DNA of 64,000 bases from Lachnospiraceae bacterium NSJ-143 (GCA_022867625.1 JALIFM010000002.1:473430-537429), one strand, 5' to 3'. Counted from the first letter of the stretch, positions 35,729 through 45,442 are shown. Numbers and translations are program-made. Notes: generated by a model not told the origin, from the letters alone.

Positions 35729-37003
35729 ATGGCTGAAAAGACACAACTGCACACTACTGAGGAAGCAGAAGAAAAAGTTATAGTGGTAGGTGTGGATATA
35801 AATGGTAGCGGAAACAACACAGAAGCATGTCTTGACGAACTTGGACTGCTTATAGACACCGCAGGAGCAAAAGAGATTGGAAGGCTTGTTCAAAAGAGGG
35901 AACGCGTTAGCCCGGGATTTTACCTTGGAAAGGGAAAGATTGAGGAGCTTAAAAACCTTGTCTGTGAGCTTGGCGCTACAGGAGTTGTCTGTGATGATGA
36001 GCTTTCACCGGCGCAGATGCGAAATCTGGAAGAAGCTCTGGAAACAAAGGTTATGGACAGAACTATGGTTATACTTGATATATTTGCCAAAAGGGCTATG
36101 TCGAGTGAAGGTAAGATACAGGTTGAGCTTGCCCAGCTTAAATACAGACTGACAAGGCTTGCAGGACTTGGTGCATCACTTTCACGGCTCGGCGGAGGAA
36201 TAGGCACAAGGGGGCCTGGAGAAAAGAAGCTTGAGACAGACAGAAGATATATCAAAGACAGAATAAGCGAGCTTAAGGAAAGCCTTGAGGAGATACGCAC
36301 ACACAGGGAGCTTTTGAGAAACCAGAGGAAGAAAAAAGGTTCAGTAGTAGTTTCTTTGGTTGGCTACACTAATGCCGGCAAGTCTACAATACTTAATGGA
36401 ATTACAAACGCCGGAGTGCTGGAGGAGGATAAGCTGTTTGCAACCCTTGACACAACTACACGCATTGCACAGCTGCCCGGCGGCACAAACATAATGCTGA
36501 CCGATACAGTAGGCTTTATTCAAAAGCTCTCTCATCATCTGGTGGAGGCTTTTAAAGCAACATTAGAGGAGCTTCAGTATGCGGATATACTGCTTCATGT
36601 TGTTGATGCGTCTGACCCTTCGGCCGAAGAACATATGAAAGTTGTCTACGACACTTTAAAGGAACTTGGCTGTGAGGGAAAGCCTGTAATAACAGTTTTT
36701 AACAAAATGGATTCCGCCGATATAATGCATGTGCCTGAGGACAAAAACAGCTTGTCACAAATTAACATTTCGGCAAAAAATGCTGGTGACCTTAACAGCC
36801 TGCTTGCCGAAACAGAGAGAATTTTAAAAACTTTCCGCAGGCAGACAAAGGTTCTTATTCCTTACTCAAAGGGAGGGCTTTTAAGCGGAATATATGGAAA
36901 ATGCGAGATACTGTCTGAGGAACATACCGAAGACGGAACTCTCATAGAAGCCTATATGGATGATGAAACGGTTTCAAGATTAAATGATTATATAAAAGAG
37001 TAA
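35729..37003 (+). CDS. hflX: Ribosome-splitting GTPase HflX
   Basis: 424 residues. The N-terminal domain has GAKEIGRLVQKRERVSPGFYLGKGKIEEL; the glycine-rich region has SRLGGGIGTRGPGEKKLETDRR. The G domain has GYTNAGKST from residue 212, DTVGFI and FNKMD. HflX splits stalled or idle 70S ribosomes and in some bacteria gives macrolide/lincosamide tolerance. GAGGTGG precedes the ATG. The leader carries two terminator-like hairpins. Confidence 0.95.
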   Translation: MAEKTQLHTTEEAEEKVIVVGVDINGSGNNTEACLDELGLLIDTAGAKEIGRLVQKRERVSPGFYLGKGKIEELKNLVCELGATGVVCDDELSPAQMRNLEEALETKVMDRTMVILDIFAKRAMSSEGKIQVELAQLKYRLTRLAGLGASLSRLGGGIGTRGPGEKKLETDRRYIKDRISELKESLEEIRTHRELLRNQRKKKGSVVVSLVGYTNAGKSTILNGITNAGVLEEDKLFATLDTTTRIAQLPGGTNIMLTDTVGFIQKLSHHLVEAFKATLEELQYADILLHVVDASDPSAEEHMKVVYDTLKELGCEGKPVITVFNKMDSADIMHVPEDKNSLSQINISAKNAGDLNSLLAETERILKTFRRQTKVLIPYSKGGLLSGIYGKCEILSEEHTEDGTLIEAYMDDETVSRLNDYIKE

Positions 37004-37068
37004 ATACAAAAATTAGTCGGGTGTATAAAAGCTTTGCTCTTAAAACTATACAAATCTAATTTATTTTT

Positions 37069-37099
37069 AAGCCGCTGGTATTAATCCACGGCTTTTTTG
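37069..37099 (+). terminator. Terminator of hflX
   Basis: AAGCCG with TGG against CCA with CGGCTT, one bulged base, followed by TTTTTTG. Confidence 0.85.
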
Positions 37100-37162
37100 C
37101 GGCTATAAAAACTAATATTTATTCCTTTTCGGGTAAAAATAAAACAAAAGGAGTATATTTTT

Positions 37163-37822
37163 ATGTTGTTTCAGTTAGCCGCAGCTCCAGCTGTAATGCT
37201 TGCAGTATTTATATTTATAAAGGACAGATATGAAAAAGAGCCGGATTATATGTTATTTACAGTAATACTGTTCGGTTTTGTATCTGCATCGTATGTACTG
37301 GCACTGGATATATTTCTGGAAAATATTTTTGATACTGACAGTATGCTGTTTTCAGCATTTGTTGTATCAGCAGGAACAGAGGAGTTTGTTAAGCTTGTGT
37401 TTCTGTTTTTCCTTATGCTCAGAAACCCGAATTTAAATGAGCCATTTGACGCAATTTTTTATTCTGCTTATGTTTCTCTGGGGTATGCGTGGGCTGAAAA
37501 TATAATATATGTCTATTCTCCGGAGCTTGGCGGTTTGGATACAGCGCTTATGAGGGCAGTTTTTTCTGTTCCTGGTCATTTCCTTTTTGCAGTTGCAATG
37601 GGATACAGTTTTGCCAAATACGGTTATTACAAAAAAGGAAAAATATATTTGCTTGAAGCTTTTATTGCCGCGTATATAATTCATGGACTTTATAATATAA
37701 TTATTATGGCGGCTGGAAAATACTACCTTTTGTTGTTTTTACCTTATTTATTAGTGCTTTGGAGGATAAGTTTAAAAAAAATTTATATATTAAGCATAAA
37801 GTCCCCCTTTAAAAACAAGTAA
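37163..37822 (+). CDS. PrsW-family intramembrane metalloprotease
   Basis: 219 residues with about seven hydrophobic segments. Conserved motifs of the PrsW/CAAX-like group are seen: GTEEFVKLVFLF (EExxK), PGHFLFAVAMGYSFAKY and AAYIIHGLYN. In Bacillus, PrsW cuts anti-sigma factor RsiW, but no anti-sigma gene is nearby here, so the substrate is unknown. AAAGGAG precedes the ATG. Confidence 0.85.
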   Translation: MLFQLAAAPAVMLAVFIFIKDRYEKEPDYMLFTVILFGFVSASYVLALDIFLENIFDTDSMLFSAFVVSAGTEEFVKLVFLFFLMLRNPNLNEPFDAIFYSAYVSLGYAWAENIIYVYSPELGGLDTALMRAVFSVPGHFLFAVAMGYSFAKYGYYKKGKIYLLEAFIAAYIIHGLYNIIIMAAGKYYLLLFLPYLLVLWRISLKKIYILSIKSPFKNK

Positions 37823-37893
37823 GTTATTGAAAAAATTTGATAAATACGATATACTAAACACAGTCGTAGTTGAAATTAACGGGGGTATTAAAT

Positions 37894-38358
37894 GTGACAG
37901 AAGCGGTCAGCTGCGGCGGCATTGTAATCCATAAATGGAAAATACTGCTTTTATACAAAAACCAAAACGGAAAATATATGGGCTGGGTCCTTCCTAAGGG
38001 AACTGTTGAGGCTGGCGAATGCCATTACCAGACAGCTCTGAGGGAGGTTCACGAAGAAACAGGAGTAAACGCCAATATAATAAAGTACGTAGGAAAAACG
38101 CAGTATAGTTTTCACGGAGACGAGGATATTATAAACAAAACTGTACACTGGTATCTGATGGAAACTAATTCATTTTACAGCAAGCCGCAGAGTGAGGAGT
38201 TTTTCGCGGATTCGGGCTTCTATAAATTTCATGAAGCTTACCATCTGCTGAAATTCAATGATGAAAGACAGATATTGAAAAAAGCGTATCAGATTTTTAG
38301 TGAAATTAACAAAGACAGTTTTTTTGAGGACAAAAACTTTTTCAAAAATTACTGTTAA
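37894..38358 (+). CDS. Nudix hydrolase
   Basis: 154 residues. The Nudix box is complete: GTVEAGECHYQTALREVHEETGV, preceded by GWVLPKG. It should cleave a nucleoside diphosphate linked to another group; the substrate is unknown. The start is GTG 37894 with GGGGG 8 bases upstream. The gene downstream starts after 19 bases and may be co-transcribed. Confidence 0.88.
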   Translation: MTEAVSCGGIVIHKWKILLLYKNQNGKYMGWVLPKGTVEAGECHYQTALREVHEETGVNANIIKYVGKTQYSFHGDEDIINKTVHWYLMETNSFYSKPQSEEFFADSGFYKFHEAYHLLKFNDERQILKKAYQIFSEINKDSFFEDKNFFKNYC

Positions 38359-38377
38359 ATTTAAGGAGGGTTGAACA

Positions 38378-38638
38378 ATGAAAAACTTTAGTGTTGAGGA
38401 ATTAAGGTCTGTTATAAAGGATATAAGGAATTCTGAAGAAAAGAAGTCTCTGTATATTCTTCTTGGCGTATTTGTTGCTGTTGCGGCTGTGGCAATAGGT
38501 ATTGCGGCTATATTTATCAAGAAGCATTGTGACTGTTGCAGTGACGATGATTTTTATGACGATTGGGACAGCGAGGACGATTACGAAGATGACGACTCTG
38601 AAGGCTGTGACTGCGGTTGTGAGTCAGAGGAAGAATAA
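38378..38638 (+). CDS. Small membrane protein with acidic, Cys-rich tail
   Basis: 86 residues. A polar N-terminus (~1-24) precedes one hydrophobic helix (~25-48), then KKHCDCCSDDDF and a tail made mostly of Asp/Glu with further Cys (CDCGCESEEE). AAGGAGGG precedes the ATG. I recognise no family. The tail suggests metal or disulfide chemistry (inference). A bidirectional terminator follows. Confidence 0.75.
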   Translation: MKNFSVEELRSVIKDIRNSEEKKSLYILLGVFVAVAAVAIGIAAIFIKKHCDCCSDDDFYDDWDSEDDYEDDDSEGCDCGCESEEE

Positions 38639-38652
38639 TAAGTAATATTAAA

Positions 38653-38682
38653 AAGGCATAGCTAAAAGCTATGCCTTAATTT
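38653..38682. terminator. Bidirectional terminator between the acidic protein and the helicase
   Basis: AAGGCATAGCT and AGCTATGCCTT form an 11-bp perfect stem with an AAA loop; T-rich on the plus side and TTTTT on the minus side. Confidence 0.88.
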
Positions 38683-38687
38683 TATGT

Positions 38688-40343
38688 TTATCTTTTGATT
38701 TTTGGCTTTTTTGGGGATTTTGCGGCAAACTTGGGGAATTTGGTTTTTTTAGCTTTTTCTATGCTTATTTTTCTTCCCTTAATTCTGCTGTTTTTCATTC
38801 CGTCTATTATATCTTTTGCATATTCAAACGGAACATCAACATAGGCAAAATCATCATATATGTCAATAGCGCCAATAACCTGACCAGGAACTCCGGTTTC
38901 TCCGGCGAAAGCTCCTACAATATCCTTGGCACGAATTTTATTGTTCTTGCCGGCGTTTATAAACAGCCTTACCATATCCTTGGATTTTGGTTCAGCGTTG
39001 CCAAGAGGATTTTTTACATTGAGGTCATTTTCAGCAGCGCTGTAGTCGGATACAGACTCGCCAATATTCATTTTGATAAGTGCAGCGGCTATATCAAGGG
39101 CAGTTGTATCATCGTCAAGCATATCTTCAGCAATAGCGGCGTATTTTTCAAGGCCTCCCTGTTCAATAATCGAACGGATTTTCTCAATAAATATATCGGT
39201 TTTGTTCTTTTCGATATCGTCAAGGGTAGGGAGCAGCTCCTGCCTGATTTTTGTCTTTGCGTAAGTCATTATGTCTCTGAGCTTATAAATCTCACGACCA
39301 ACACAGAATGTAAAGGCCATTCCGCTTTTGCCTGCGCGTCCTGTACGCCCTATACGGTGTACATAATATTCTTCGTCCTGAGGTATATCGTAGTTAAATA
39401 CTATATCAACATTTTCTACGTCTATTCCTCTGGCGGCAACATCAGTCGCTACTAATATTTCTATAGCACCGTTTCTGAATTTCTGCATTACACGGTCCCT
39501 TTGCTGCTGTTTTAAATCACCATGAAGACCGTCTGCAAAGTATCCTCTGCCCAAAAGCTGTTCTGTTACGTCATCGACACGCTTTTTAGTATTGCAGAAT
39601 ACAATAGCAAGTTTAGGTGAGTACACATCTATAAGCCTGCATAGAGCTTCCAGCTTGTATTTTTCTTTTACATCAAAATAGACCTGCTCAATGTTTGGCA
39701 CTGTGAGCTCTTTTCTTGAAATCTTTACATACTCAGGGTTTCTAAGGTATTTTTTTGACAGGTCAAGTATATCACCGCTCATTGTAGCTGAAAACATAAC
39801 TGTCTGGCGTTCTTCAGGAACTTTGTCGAGTATAAGCTCTATATCGTCTCTGAAGCCCATATCAAGCATTTCATCTGCCTCATCAAGCACAACAAATTTA
39901 ACTGTCTGCATTTTGATTGTGTGGCGTCTCATATGGTCCATAACACGGCCTGGGGTACCAATAATAACCTGTGCGCCTTTTTTAAGCGCTGTAATCTGCC
40001 TGTCTATTGGCTGGCCGCCATAAATAGGCAGAACACGTATGTTATCCTTAAATTTAAGGAGCTTTCTGAACTCCTCGCTGACCTGTATAGCAAGCTCCCT
40101 TGTAGGGCACAAAATAACGGCTTGGAGCTTCCTGTCTTCAGGGTCAACCTTCTCAAGACATGGAATGCCAAATGAGGCAGTCTTTCCGGTGCCTGTCTGT
40201 GACTGACCGATTATATCATGACCTTCCAGTATAAGCGGAATGGCCTGTGACTGTATAGGTGATGCTTCCTCAAATCCCATATCCTTAACAGCATGCAGTA
40301 TCCATTCTGAAATATTCATTTCTTCAAATTTTAAATTTTCCAT
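38688..40343 (-). CDS. DEAD-box RNA helicase (CshA/DeaD group)
   Basis: 551 residues. Motifs in order: the Q motif region, SQTGTGKT, PTRELA, LDEADEML, SAT and RIGRTGRAGKSG. The C-terminus (~425-530) has a DbpA-type RNA-binding domain (VRLFINAGKNNKIRAKDIVGAF) and ends in a basic tail (KKPKIKR). Such helicases unwind rRNA and mRNA and are often cold-induced. AAAGGAAG precedes the ATG. The leader is about 110 bases. Confidence 0.94.
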   Translation of the reverse strand: MENLKFEEMNISEWILHAVKDMGFEEASPIQSQAIPLILEGHDIIGQSQTGTGKTASFGIPCLEKVDPEDRKLQAVILCPTRELAIQVSEEFRKLLKFKDNIRVLPIYGGQPIDRQITALKKGAQVIIGTPGRVMDHMRRHTIKMQTVKFVVLDEADEMLDMGFRDDIELILDKVPEERQTVMFSATMSGDILDLSKKYLRNPEYVKISRKELTVPNIEQVYFDVKEKYKLEALCRLIDVYSPKLAIVFCNTKKRVDDVTEQLLGRGYFADGLHGDLKQQQRDRVMQKFRNGAIEILVATDVAARGIDVENVDIVFNYDIPQDEEYYVHRIGRTGRAGKSGMAFTFCVGREIYKLRDIMTYAKTKIRQELLPTLDDIEKNKTDIFIEKIRSIIEQGGLEKYAAIAEDMLDDDTTALDIAAALIKMNIGESVSDYSAAENDLNVKNPLGNAEPKSKDMVRLFINAGKNNKIRAKDIVGAFAGETGVPGQVIGAIDIYDDFAYVDVPFEYAKDIIDGMKNSRIKGRKISIEKAKKTKFPKFAAKSPKKPKIKR

Positions 40344-40457
40344 TCTTTCTTCCTTTCAAAACAAACAAAATTGTAAATTATTCAACATGGTCTTGTCATA
40401 TAGTTGACCAGCTGTGGGTGTGCTTTAAAATACATCAAATATAAGAAGCCATATCTA

Positions 40458-40489
40458 TTTACTATATCAGTAAACCTGCAAAATTGCAA
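40458..40489 (-). promoter_or_regulatory. Promoter and palindrome upstream of the helicase
   Basis: On the minus strand TTGCAA (40484-40489), 17-base spacer, TATAGT (40461-40466). The -10 lies within the palindrome TTTACT-N5-AGTAAA (40458-40474), which could be an operator. Confidence 0.55.
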
Positions 40490-40557
40490 TGATTAAATAT
40501 TTTTATGTAAAGCTGATGCAAAGATTTTTAAATTTTTTTAAAACAATTAATATTAAA

Positions 40558-40586
40558 TTGCAGGTTGTGGGAATATGTAATATAAT
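40558..40586 (+). promoter_or_regulatory. Promoter of uppP
   Basis: TTGCAG (40558-40563), 17-base spacer, TATAAT (40581-40586). Confidence 0.75.
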
Positions 40587-40619
40587 GGTTTAGCCAAATA
40601 AAAAAATGGAGGTTTAACA

Positions 40620-41420
40620 ATGAGCATTATACACGCGGCCATACTGGGCCTTATACAGGGACTTACAGAATTTCTGCCGGTGAGCAGTTCAGGTCATCTG
40701 ACTTTATTCCAAAAAATTTTCGGTATTGAGGAGGCTACAATGTCGTTTGACATACTTCTTCATGTAGCTACACTCATAGCTGTTTTTGTCTGCTATTGGG
40801 ATGATATATGGCGTCTTATAAAACGGCCGTTTCAAAAAACTACATATCTGCTGGTGGCGGCAACAATACCTACAGTAATAATAGCGCTTGTTTTTGGTGA
40901 TATTATTGACAATACATTTGGTGATGGAAAATTTATAGGCTTTAACTTTTTAATTACCGGATTTGTACTTTTATACGCTGATTTTAAAAGCGAGGGAAGA
41001 AAAAAAATTAAGGATATGTCATATGCGGACGCGCTGATAGTAGGTACTATGCAGGGAATAGCTATCTGTCCTGCAATATCAAGAAGCGGTATGACTATAA
41101 CTGGCGCGCTGTCAAGGGATTTAAACAGGTCATCGGCGGCAAGGTTCTCGTTTCTGCTTTCTATACCGGCAATACTTGGTGCAATGGTACTGACTATAAA
41201 AGATATGGTTTCTGATGGCGGTGCCGGATTTGAGGCTATAGGTATTCTTCCTACGGCAGTAGGCTTTGTTGTGGCCGCCGTATCCGGTTTTGTGGCTATT
41301 AAATTTATGATAAATATAATTAAAAAAGGAAAGCTCAGATATTTTTCTATATATGTATTTATATTGGGCATACTTCTTATATTCGACCAGTTTGTAACGC
41401 ATTTTATATACGCAGTCTGA
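40620..41420 (+). CDS. uppP: Undecaprenyl-diphosphatase
   Basis: 266 residues, a polytopic membrane protein. Active-site regions are GLTEFLPVSSSGHL and PAISRSGMTITGAL. It dephosphorylates undecaprenyl-PP to recycle the lipid carrier of peptidoglycan synthesis. ATGGAGG precedes the ATG. It is monocistronic, followed by the pheST leader. Confidence 0.95.
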   Translation: MSIIHAAILGLIQGLTEFLPVSSSGHLTLFQKIFGIEEATMSFDILLHVATLIAVFVCYWDDIWRLIKRPFQKTTYLLVAATIPTVIIALVFGDIIDNTFGDGKFIGFNFLITGFVLLYADFKSEGRKKIKDMSYADALIVGTMQGIAICPAISRSGMTITGALSRDLNRSSAARFSFLLSIPAILGAMVLTIKDMVSDGGAGFEAIGILPTAVGFVVAAVSGFVAIKFMINIIKKGKLRYFSIYVFILGILLIFDQFVTHFIYAV

Positions 41421-41453
41421 GTATTTGTAAAATATTAATTTGCCAAAAAAAAG

Positions 41454-41481
41454 TTGACTTTAAAAAACTTCGTGATAAAAT
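41454..41481 (+). promoter_or_regulatory. Promoter of pheST
   Basis: TTGACT (41454-41459), 16-base spacer, TAAAAT (41476-41481), located before the T-box. Confidence 0.7.
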
Positions 41482-41494
41482 AGGATAATATAAA

Positions 41495-41765
41495 CAATTT
41501 AACGGCTTAGATGGCGTTAAGTAAGTGAGGTTATTAAGGCTTTAAGAGAGAAAATGCCATGGCTGAAAGCATTTTTAAGCTAAACTCCACCGAAATTCCC
41601 GCCGGAGCCGGCTTTCTGAAGTATACAGTAGGAAAGTCCGCTGGTACGCGTTATGTACAGCCGCTTTATTTGAGCGGTAAAAGAGCCCGCAGTTATGCGG
41701 GAATTATGGGTGGTACCGCGGAGAATATGCCTTCGTCCCTTCTTGTGGACGGAGGTTTTTTGTTT
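41495..41765 (+). promoter_or_regulatory. T-box riboswitch (phenylalanine) with terminator
   Basis: The T-box sequence GGGTGGTACCGCG is at 41708-41720. Stem I begins with GGCG...AAGTAA and closes with CGAAATTCC...CGCC; the likely specifier is TTC at 41596-41598, a Phe codon. The AGAGAG segment typical of the stem I apex follows. The terminator is CCTTCGTCC (41730-41738) against GGACGGAGG (41747-41755) and TTTTTTTG. Uncharged tRNA(Phe) should bind and permit readthrough into pheST. An open frame across this region is not a gene. Confidence 0.93.
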
Positions 41766-41797
41766 GTAAATTTTTAGAATTTGAAAGGAGAGTTAAA

Positions 41798-42817
41798 ATG
41801 AAAAAACAGCTTCAGGAAATTCAGGAAAAAGCTATAGCGGCCCTTGGTCAGGTAAAACAGTCAAAAGAGCTTGACGATATAAAAGTTAAGTTTTTAGGTA
41901 AAAAGGGTGAGCTTACAGCCATACTAAAGGGAATGAAAGACCTTACTAATGAGGAAAGGCCAGTTATTGGCCAGCTTGCCAATGATGTAAGGAATGATAT
42001 TGAGAAAAAAATTGAACAGGTAAAAAAGGAGCTTGCCTCATTAGAGCTTAAGGCCAGACTTGAAAATGAGAAAATAGATGTTACAATGCCGGGGCATACC
42101 TGCGCATGCGGCCACAGGCATCCGCTTGATAAGGTAATAGAGGAAATTTCAAATATATTTATAGGTATGGGATACGAAATAGCGGACGGACCTGAGGTAG
42201 AGCGTGATTATTATAATTTTGAAGCGCTCAATATACCTAAAAACCACCCTGCAAGAGATGAGCAGGATACATTCTATATTAACAGTGAAATAGTTCTCAG
42301 GACTCAGACTTCACCTGTTCAGGTTAGGTCAATGCAGAAAGGAAAGCTGCCGGTAAGGGTTATATGCCCTGGCACTGTCTACAGGTCAGACGAGGTAGAC
42401 GCCACACATTCCCCTATATTCCATCAGCTTGAAGGCCTTGTTGTAGATAAAAACATAACAATGGGCGATTTAAAGGGTGCGCTTGCTGTATTTGCTAAAG
42501 AGCTTTTTGGAGAAGATGTAAAGGTGCGATTCAGGCCTCATCATTTTCCGTTCACAGAACCAAGCGCTGAAATGGACGTAACATGCTTTGCCTGTGGCGG
42601 AAAAGGCTGCCGTGTATGCAAAGGAGAGGGATATATTGAGCTTCTGGGCTGCGGAATGGTGCACCCGAAAGTGCTTAGAATGAGCGGCATTGACCCTGAT
42701 GAATACAGTGGATTCGCTTTTGGAATGGGCCTTGAGAGGGTTGCTATGCAGAGATATGGTATAACAGACCTTCGTCTGCTTTTTGAAAACGATGTTAAGT
42801 TCCTCAAACAGTTCTGA
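41798..42817 (+). CDS. pheS: Phenylalanyl-tRNA synthetase alpha subunit
   Basis: 339 residues. A coiled-coil N-terminal arm (~1-90) is followed by the class II core: [39 protein letters not shown] and motif 3 [16 protein letters not shown]. With PheT it forms the (alpha-beta)2 enzyme. GAAAGGAG precedes the ATG. It is controlled by the T-box leader. Confidence 0.97.
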   Translation: MKKQLQEIQEKAIAALGQVKQSKELDDIKVKFLGKKGELTAILKGMKDLTNEERPVIGQLANDVRNDIEKKIEQVKKELASLELKARLENEKIDVTMPGHTCACGHRHPLDKVIEEISNIFIGMGYEIADGPEVERDYYNFEALNIPKNHPARDEQDTFYINSEIVLRTQTSPVQVRSMQKGKLPVRVICPGTVYRSDEVDATHSPIFHQLEGLVVDKNITMGDLKGALAVFAKELFGEDVKVRFRPHHFPFTEPSAEMDVTCFACGGKGCRVCKGEGYIELLGCGMVHPKVLRMSGIDPDEYSGFAFGMGLERVAMQRYGITDLRLLFENDVKFLKQF

Positions 42818-42835
42818 GAAAGGGAGTGGATATAA

Positions 42836-45235
42836 ATGGATATGTCAATGACATGGTTAAAGGACTATGTGGATGTAGATGCGGATATAAAGGATTTTGT
42901 TGAAGATATAACGCTTTCAGGCTCCAAGGTTGAAGGCTATACTGTATTGGGCGGCGATATAAAAAATGTTGTCACAGGCAAGGTGCTTTCAATAGAAAAA
43001 CATCCGGACGCTGATAAACTTGTTGTTACAAAGATTGATATAGGAAGCGAAGAGCCTCTGCAAATTGTTACAGGAGCAAAAAACCTGTATGAGGGCGCTT
43101 TTGTGCCGGTGGCGCTAAGCGGTTCCACATTGGCCAATGGGGTTAAAATTAAAAAGGGCAAGCTAAGGGGTGTCGAGTCAAATGGAATGCTCTGTTCTGT
43201 TGAGGAGCTTGGCTGTGACGGGCATGATTTTCCTGAGGCTCCTGAGGACGGCATTTACATTTTTAAAGAGGAGGTTCCTTTAGGCGCAGATGTTGTGGAG
43301 GTTATGGACTTATACGACGAATCCGTTGAGTTTGAAATTACTTCAAACAGGCCGGACTGCTTCAGTATGATAGGCCTTGCAAGAGAGGCAGCCGCGACTT
43401 ATGACAAAAAACTCAATTACCCTGAAATAATGGTAAAAGAGGAAGCTGATGGGGATATAAACAGCATGATTTCTGTTGAGATTAAAAACAGCGAGCTGTG
43501 CCCAAGATATGTTGCCAGAGTGGTAAAGAATGTAAAAATCGGCCCTTCACCAAGGTGGATGAGAAAAAGACTGCGTTCTGTTGGAATCAGGCCTATAAAT
43601 AATATTGTAGATATTACAAACTTTGTAATGCAGGAATTTGGCCAGCCTATGCATGCTTTCAGCATAGATACAATAACTGACAGAAAAATAATAGTAAGGA
43701 ATGCTGAGGAAGGCGAAAAGTTTACAACACTGGACGGAAACGAGAGAACTTTAGACTCGTCAATGCTTGTAATTGCAGATACGGAAAAAGCTATTGGTAT
43801 TGCCGGAGTAATGGGCGGCGAAAACTCAATGATTACAGGTGATACTGCTGAGGTGCTTTTTGAGTCAGCCAATTTCAATGGCCCGAATATCAGGATTACT
43901 GCCAAAAAGCTTGGCTTAAGGACTGACGCTTCAAGTAAATTTGAAAAGGGGATTGACCCTAATTTATGTGCTCTTGCCGTAAACAGGGCAGTACAGCTTG
44001 TTGAAATACTAGGCTGCGGAGATGTTGTAAAAGGCTCGGTTGACTGCTATCCTAATAAGCTTGAACGAAGAAGGATATCCTACAGTCCAGAGAAAATAAA
44101 TAAGCTCCTTGGCACCGAAATACCGGAAAATACAATGATTGAGCTTTTTGAAAGGCTTGAGATTGTTGTGGATAAGGAAGCGAAAATGCTTACTATACCT
44201 ACATTCAGGCCGGACCTTGAAACAGACGCGGACTTGGCTGAGGAGGTGGCAAGGCTCTATGGATACAGCAGAATTGAGCCTACGCTTGCCGCCGGAACAC
44301 CTACTGTAGGCAAAAAAACATATGAACAGCAGATTACGGATATTGTAAAGGATACAATGATTTCTAACGGATTATGCGAGGCCATGACATATACCTTTGA
44401 GAGCCCTAAGGTATTTGATAAGCTTCTGATTCCGGAAGAAAGTGAACTTAGAAAAACTGTTGTTATATCAAACCCTCTTGGTGAGGATTTCTCAATAATG
44501 AGAACAACAACTTTAAACGGAATGCTTACATCACTTTCTACAAACTATAACAGAAGAAATGAGGAAGCGGCTTTATTTGAGATTGGAAAGGTTTTCCTTC
44601 CAAAAGCACTTCCTCTTACAGAGCTTCCGGACGAACCGCAGAAGTTATCAATAGCTATGTATGGAAATGATACGGATTTTTATACAATAAAAGGTATTGC
44701 AGAGCATCTGTTTGATGTACTGGGAATAGGCAATAAGGCTGAATTCAGGCCTCAGGGAAATATCTCATGGATGCATCCGGGAAGGACAGCTGATATATAT
44801 ATAGGCACAAACCATGCCGGATATATTGGAGAGCTTCACCCTACAGTTGCCGGCAATTATTCTATAGAAACACGAGTTTATTTTGCAGTAATCGATTTTT
44901 CAGCCCTAGTGGAAGGTTCATGCCTTATAACTGAGTATAAGGCGCTTCCAAAATACCCGGCCATAACAAGGGATATTTCAATGGTTATTAAAGACAGTGT
45001 GTTTGTAAAGGATATTGAAAAAGTGATAGTCGATAACGGCGGAAAGCTTATTGAAAATATAAAGCTCTTTGATGTATATCAGGGCTCACAGATAGAAAGC
45101 GGATTCAAATCAGTTTCATATTCTATTACATTCAGAGCTTCAGACAGGACTCTTATTGATGAGGATGTAAACCCTTCTATGAAAAAAATTGTAGAGGCTC
45201 TTGAAAAAGAATTCGGTGCAAACCTGAGGGAATAA
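42836..45235 (+). CDS. pheT: Phenylalanyl-tRNA synthetase beta subunit
   Basis: 799 residues, normal length. Domains in order: the EMAP-like tRNA-binding domain (~40-150), B3/B4 editing domain (~215-375), B5 (~405-475), the core, and a C-terminal anticodon-binding FDX-ACB domain (~705-799). TSNRPDCFSMIGLAREAA and RPDLETDADLAEEVARLYGY are characteristic. It begins 18 bases after pheS, behind AAGGGAGTGG. Confidence 0.97.
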   Translation: MDMSMTWLKDYVDVDADIKDFVEDITLSGSKVEGYTVLGGDIKNVVTGKVLSIEKHPDADKLVVTKIDIGSEEPLQIVTGAKNLYEGAFVPVALSGSTLANGVKIKKGKLRGVESNGMLCSVEELGCDGHDFPEAPEDGIYIFKEEVPLGADVVEVMDLYDESVEFEITSNRPDCFSMIGLAREAAATYDKKLNYPEIMVKEEADGDINSMISVEIKNSELCPRYVARVVKNVKIGPSPRWMRKRLRSVGIRPINNIVDITNFVMQEFGQPMHAFSIDTITDRKIIVRNAEEGEKFTTLDGNERTLDSSMLVIADTEKAIGIAGVMGGENSMITGDTAEVLFESANFNGPNIRITAKKLGLRTDASSKFEKGIDPNLCALAVNRAVQLVEILGCGDVVKGSVDCYPNKLERRRISYSPEKINKLLGTEIPENTMIELFERLEIVVDKEAKMLTIPTFRPDLETDADLAEEVARLYGYSRIEPTLAAGTPTVGKKTYEQQITDIVKDTMISNGLCEAMTYTFESPKVFDKLLIPEESELRKTVVISNPLGEDFSIMRTTTLNGMLTSLSTNYNRRNEEAALFEIGKVFLPKALPLTELPDEPQKLSIAMYGNDTDFYTIKGIAEHLFDVLGIGNKAEFRPQGNISWMHPGRTADIYIGTNHAGYIGELHPTVAGNYSIETRVYFAVIDFSALVEGSCLITEYKALPKYPAITRDISMVIKDSVFVKDIEKVIVDNGGKLIENIKLFDVYQGSQIESGFKSVSYSITFRASDRTLIDEDVNPSMKKIVEALEKEFGANLRE

Positions 45236-45270
45236 CAGTACTGCTTAAGCAACAGGTATTTGAAAGGCAT

Positions 45271-45304
45271 AAAGGCCGGAATATGTAATTCCGGCCTTTA
45301 TTTG
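45271..45304. terminator. Terminator of pheST
   Basis: AAAGGCCGGAAT and ATTCCGGCCTTT form a 12-bp perfect stem with a 5-base loop, followed by ATTTG. Confidence 0.88.
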
Positions 45305-45352
45305 TATATAAGCCTTAATTTCTCCATGGAAAAATTACCAATACTTACCTGT

Positions 45353-45413
45353 GGTAATATAATTGTAATAATGTTATTATAGTTTTGTAATAAATGTGTA
45401 ACAAATACATAAT
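45353..45413 (+). promoter_or_regulatory. Promoter with WalR-like boxes upstream of the CAP gene
   Basis: TGTAAT-AAATG-TGTAAC at 45386-45402 fits the WalR direct-repeat consensus. It overlaps a promoter of TTGTAA (45385-45390), 17-base spacer and CATAAT (45408-45413). A near match, GGTAAT-ATAAT-TGTAAT, lies upstream at 45353-45369. Confidence 0.6.
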
Positions 45414-45442
45414 AATCAAGAATATTGAATGGAGGAATTGGC

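Noticed and set aside
41559-41777. Open frame of 72 codons before pheS
   Set aside because: It runs through the T-box riboswitch, including the T-box sequence and terminator, so it is not a gene.
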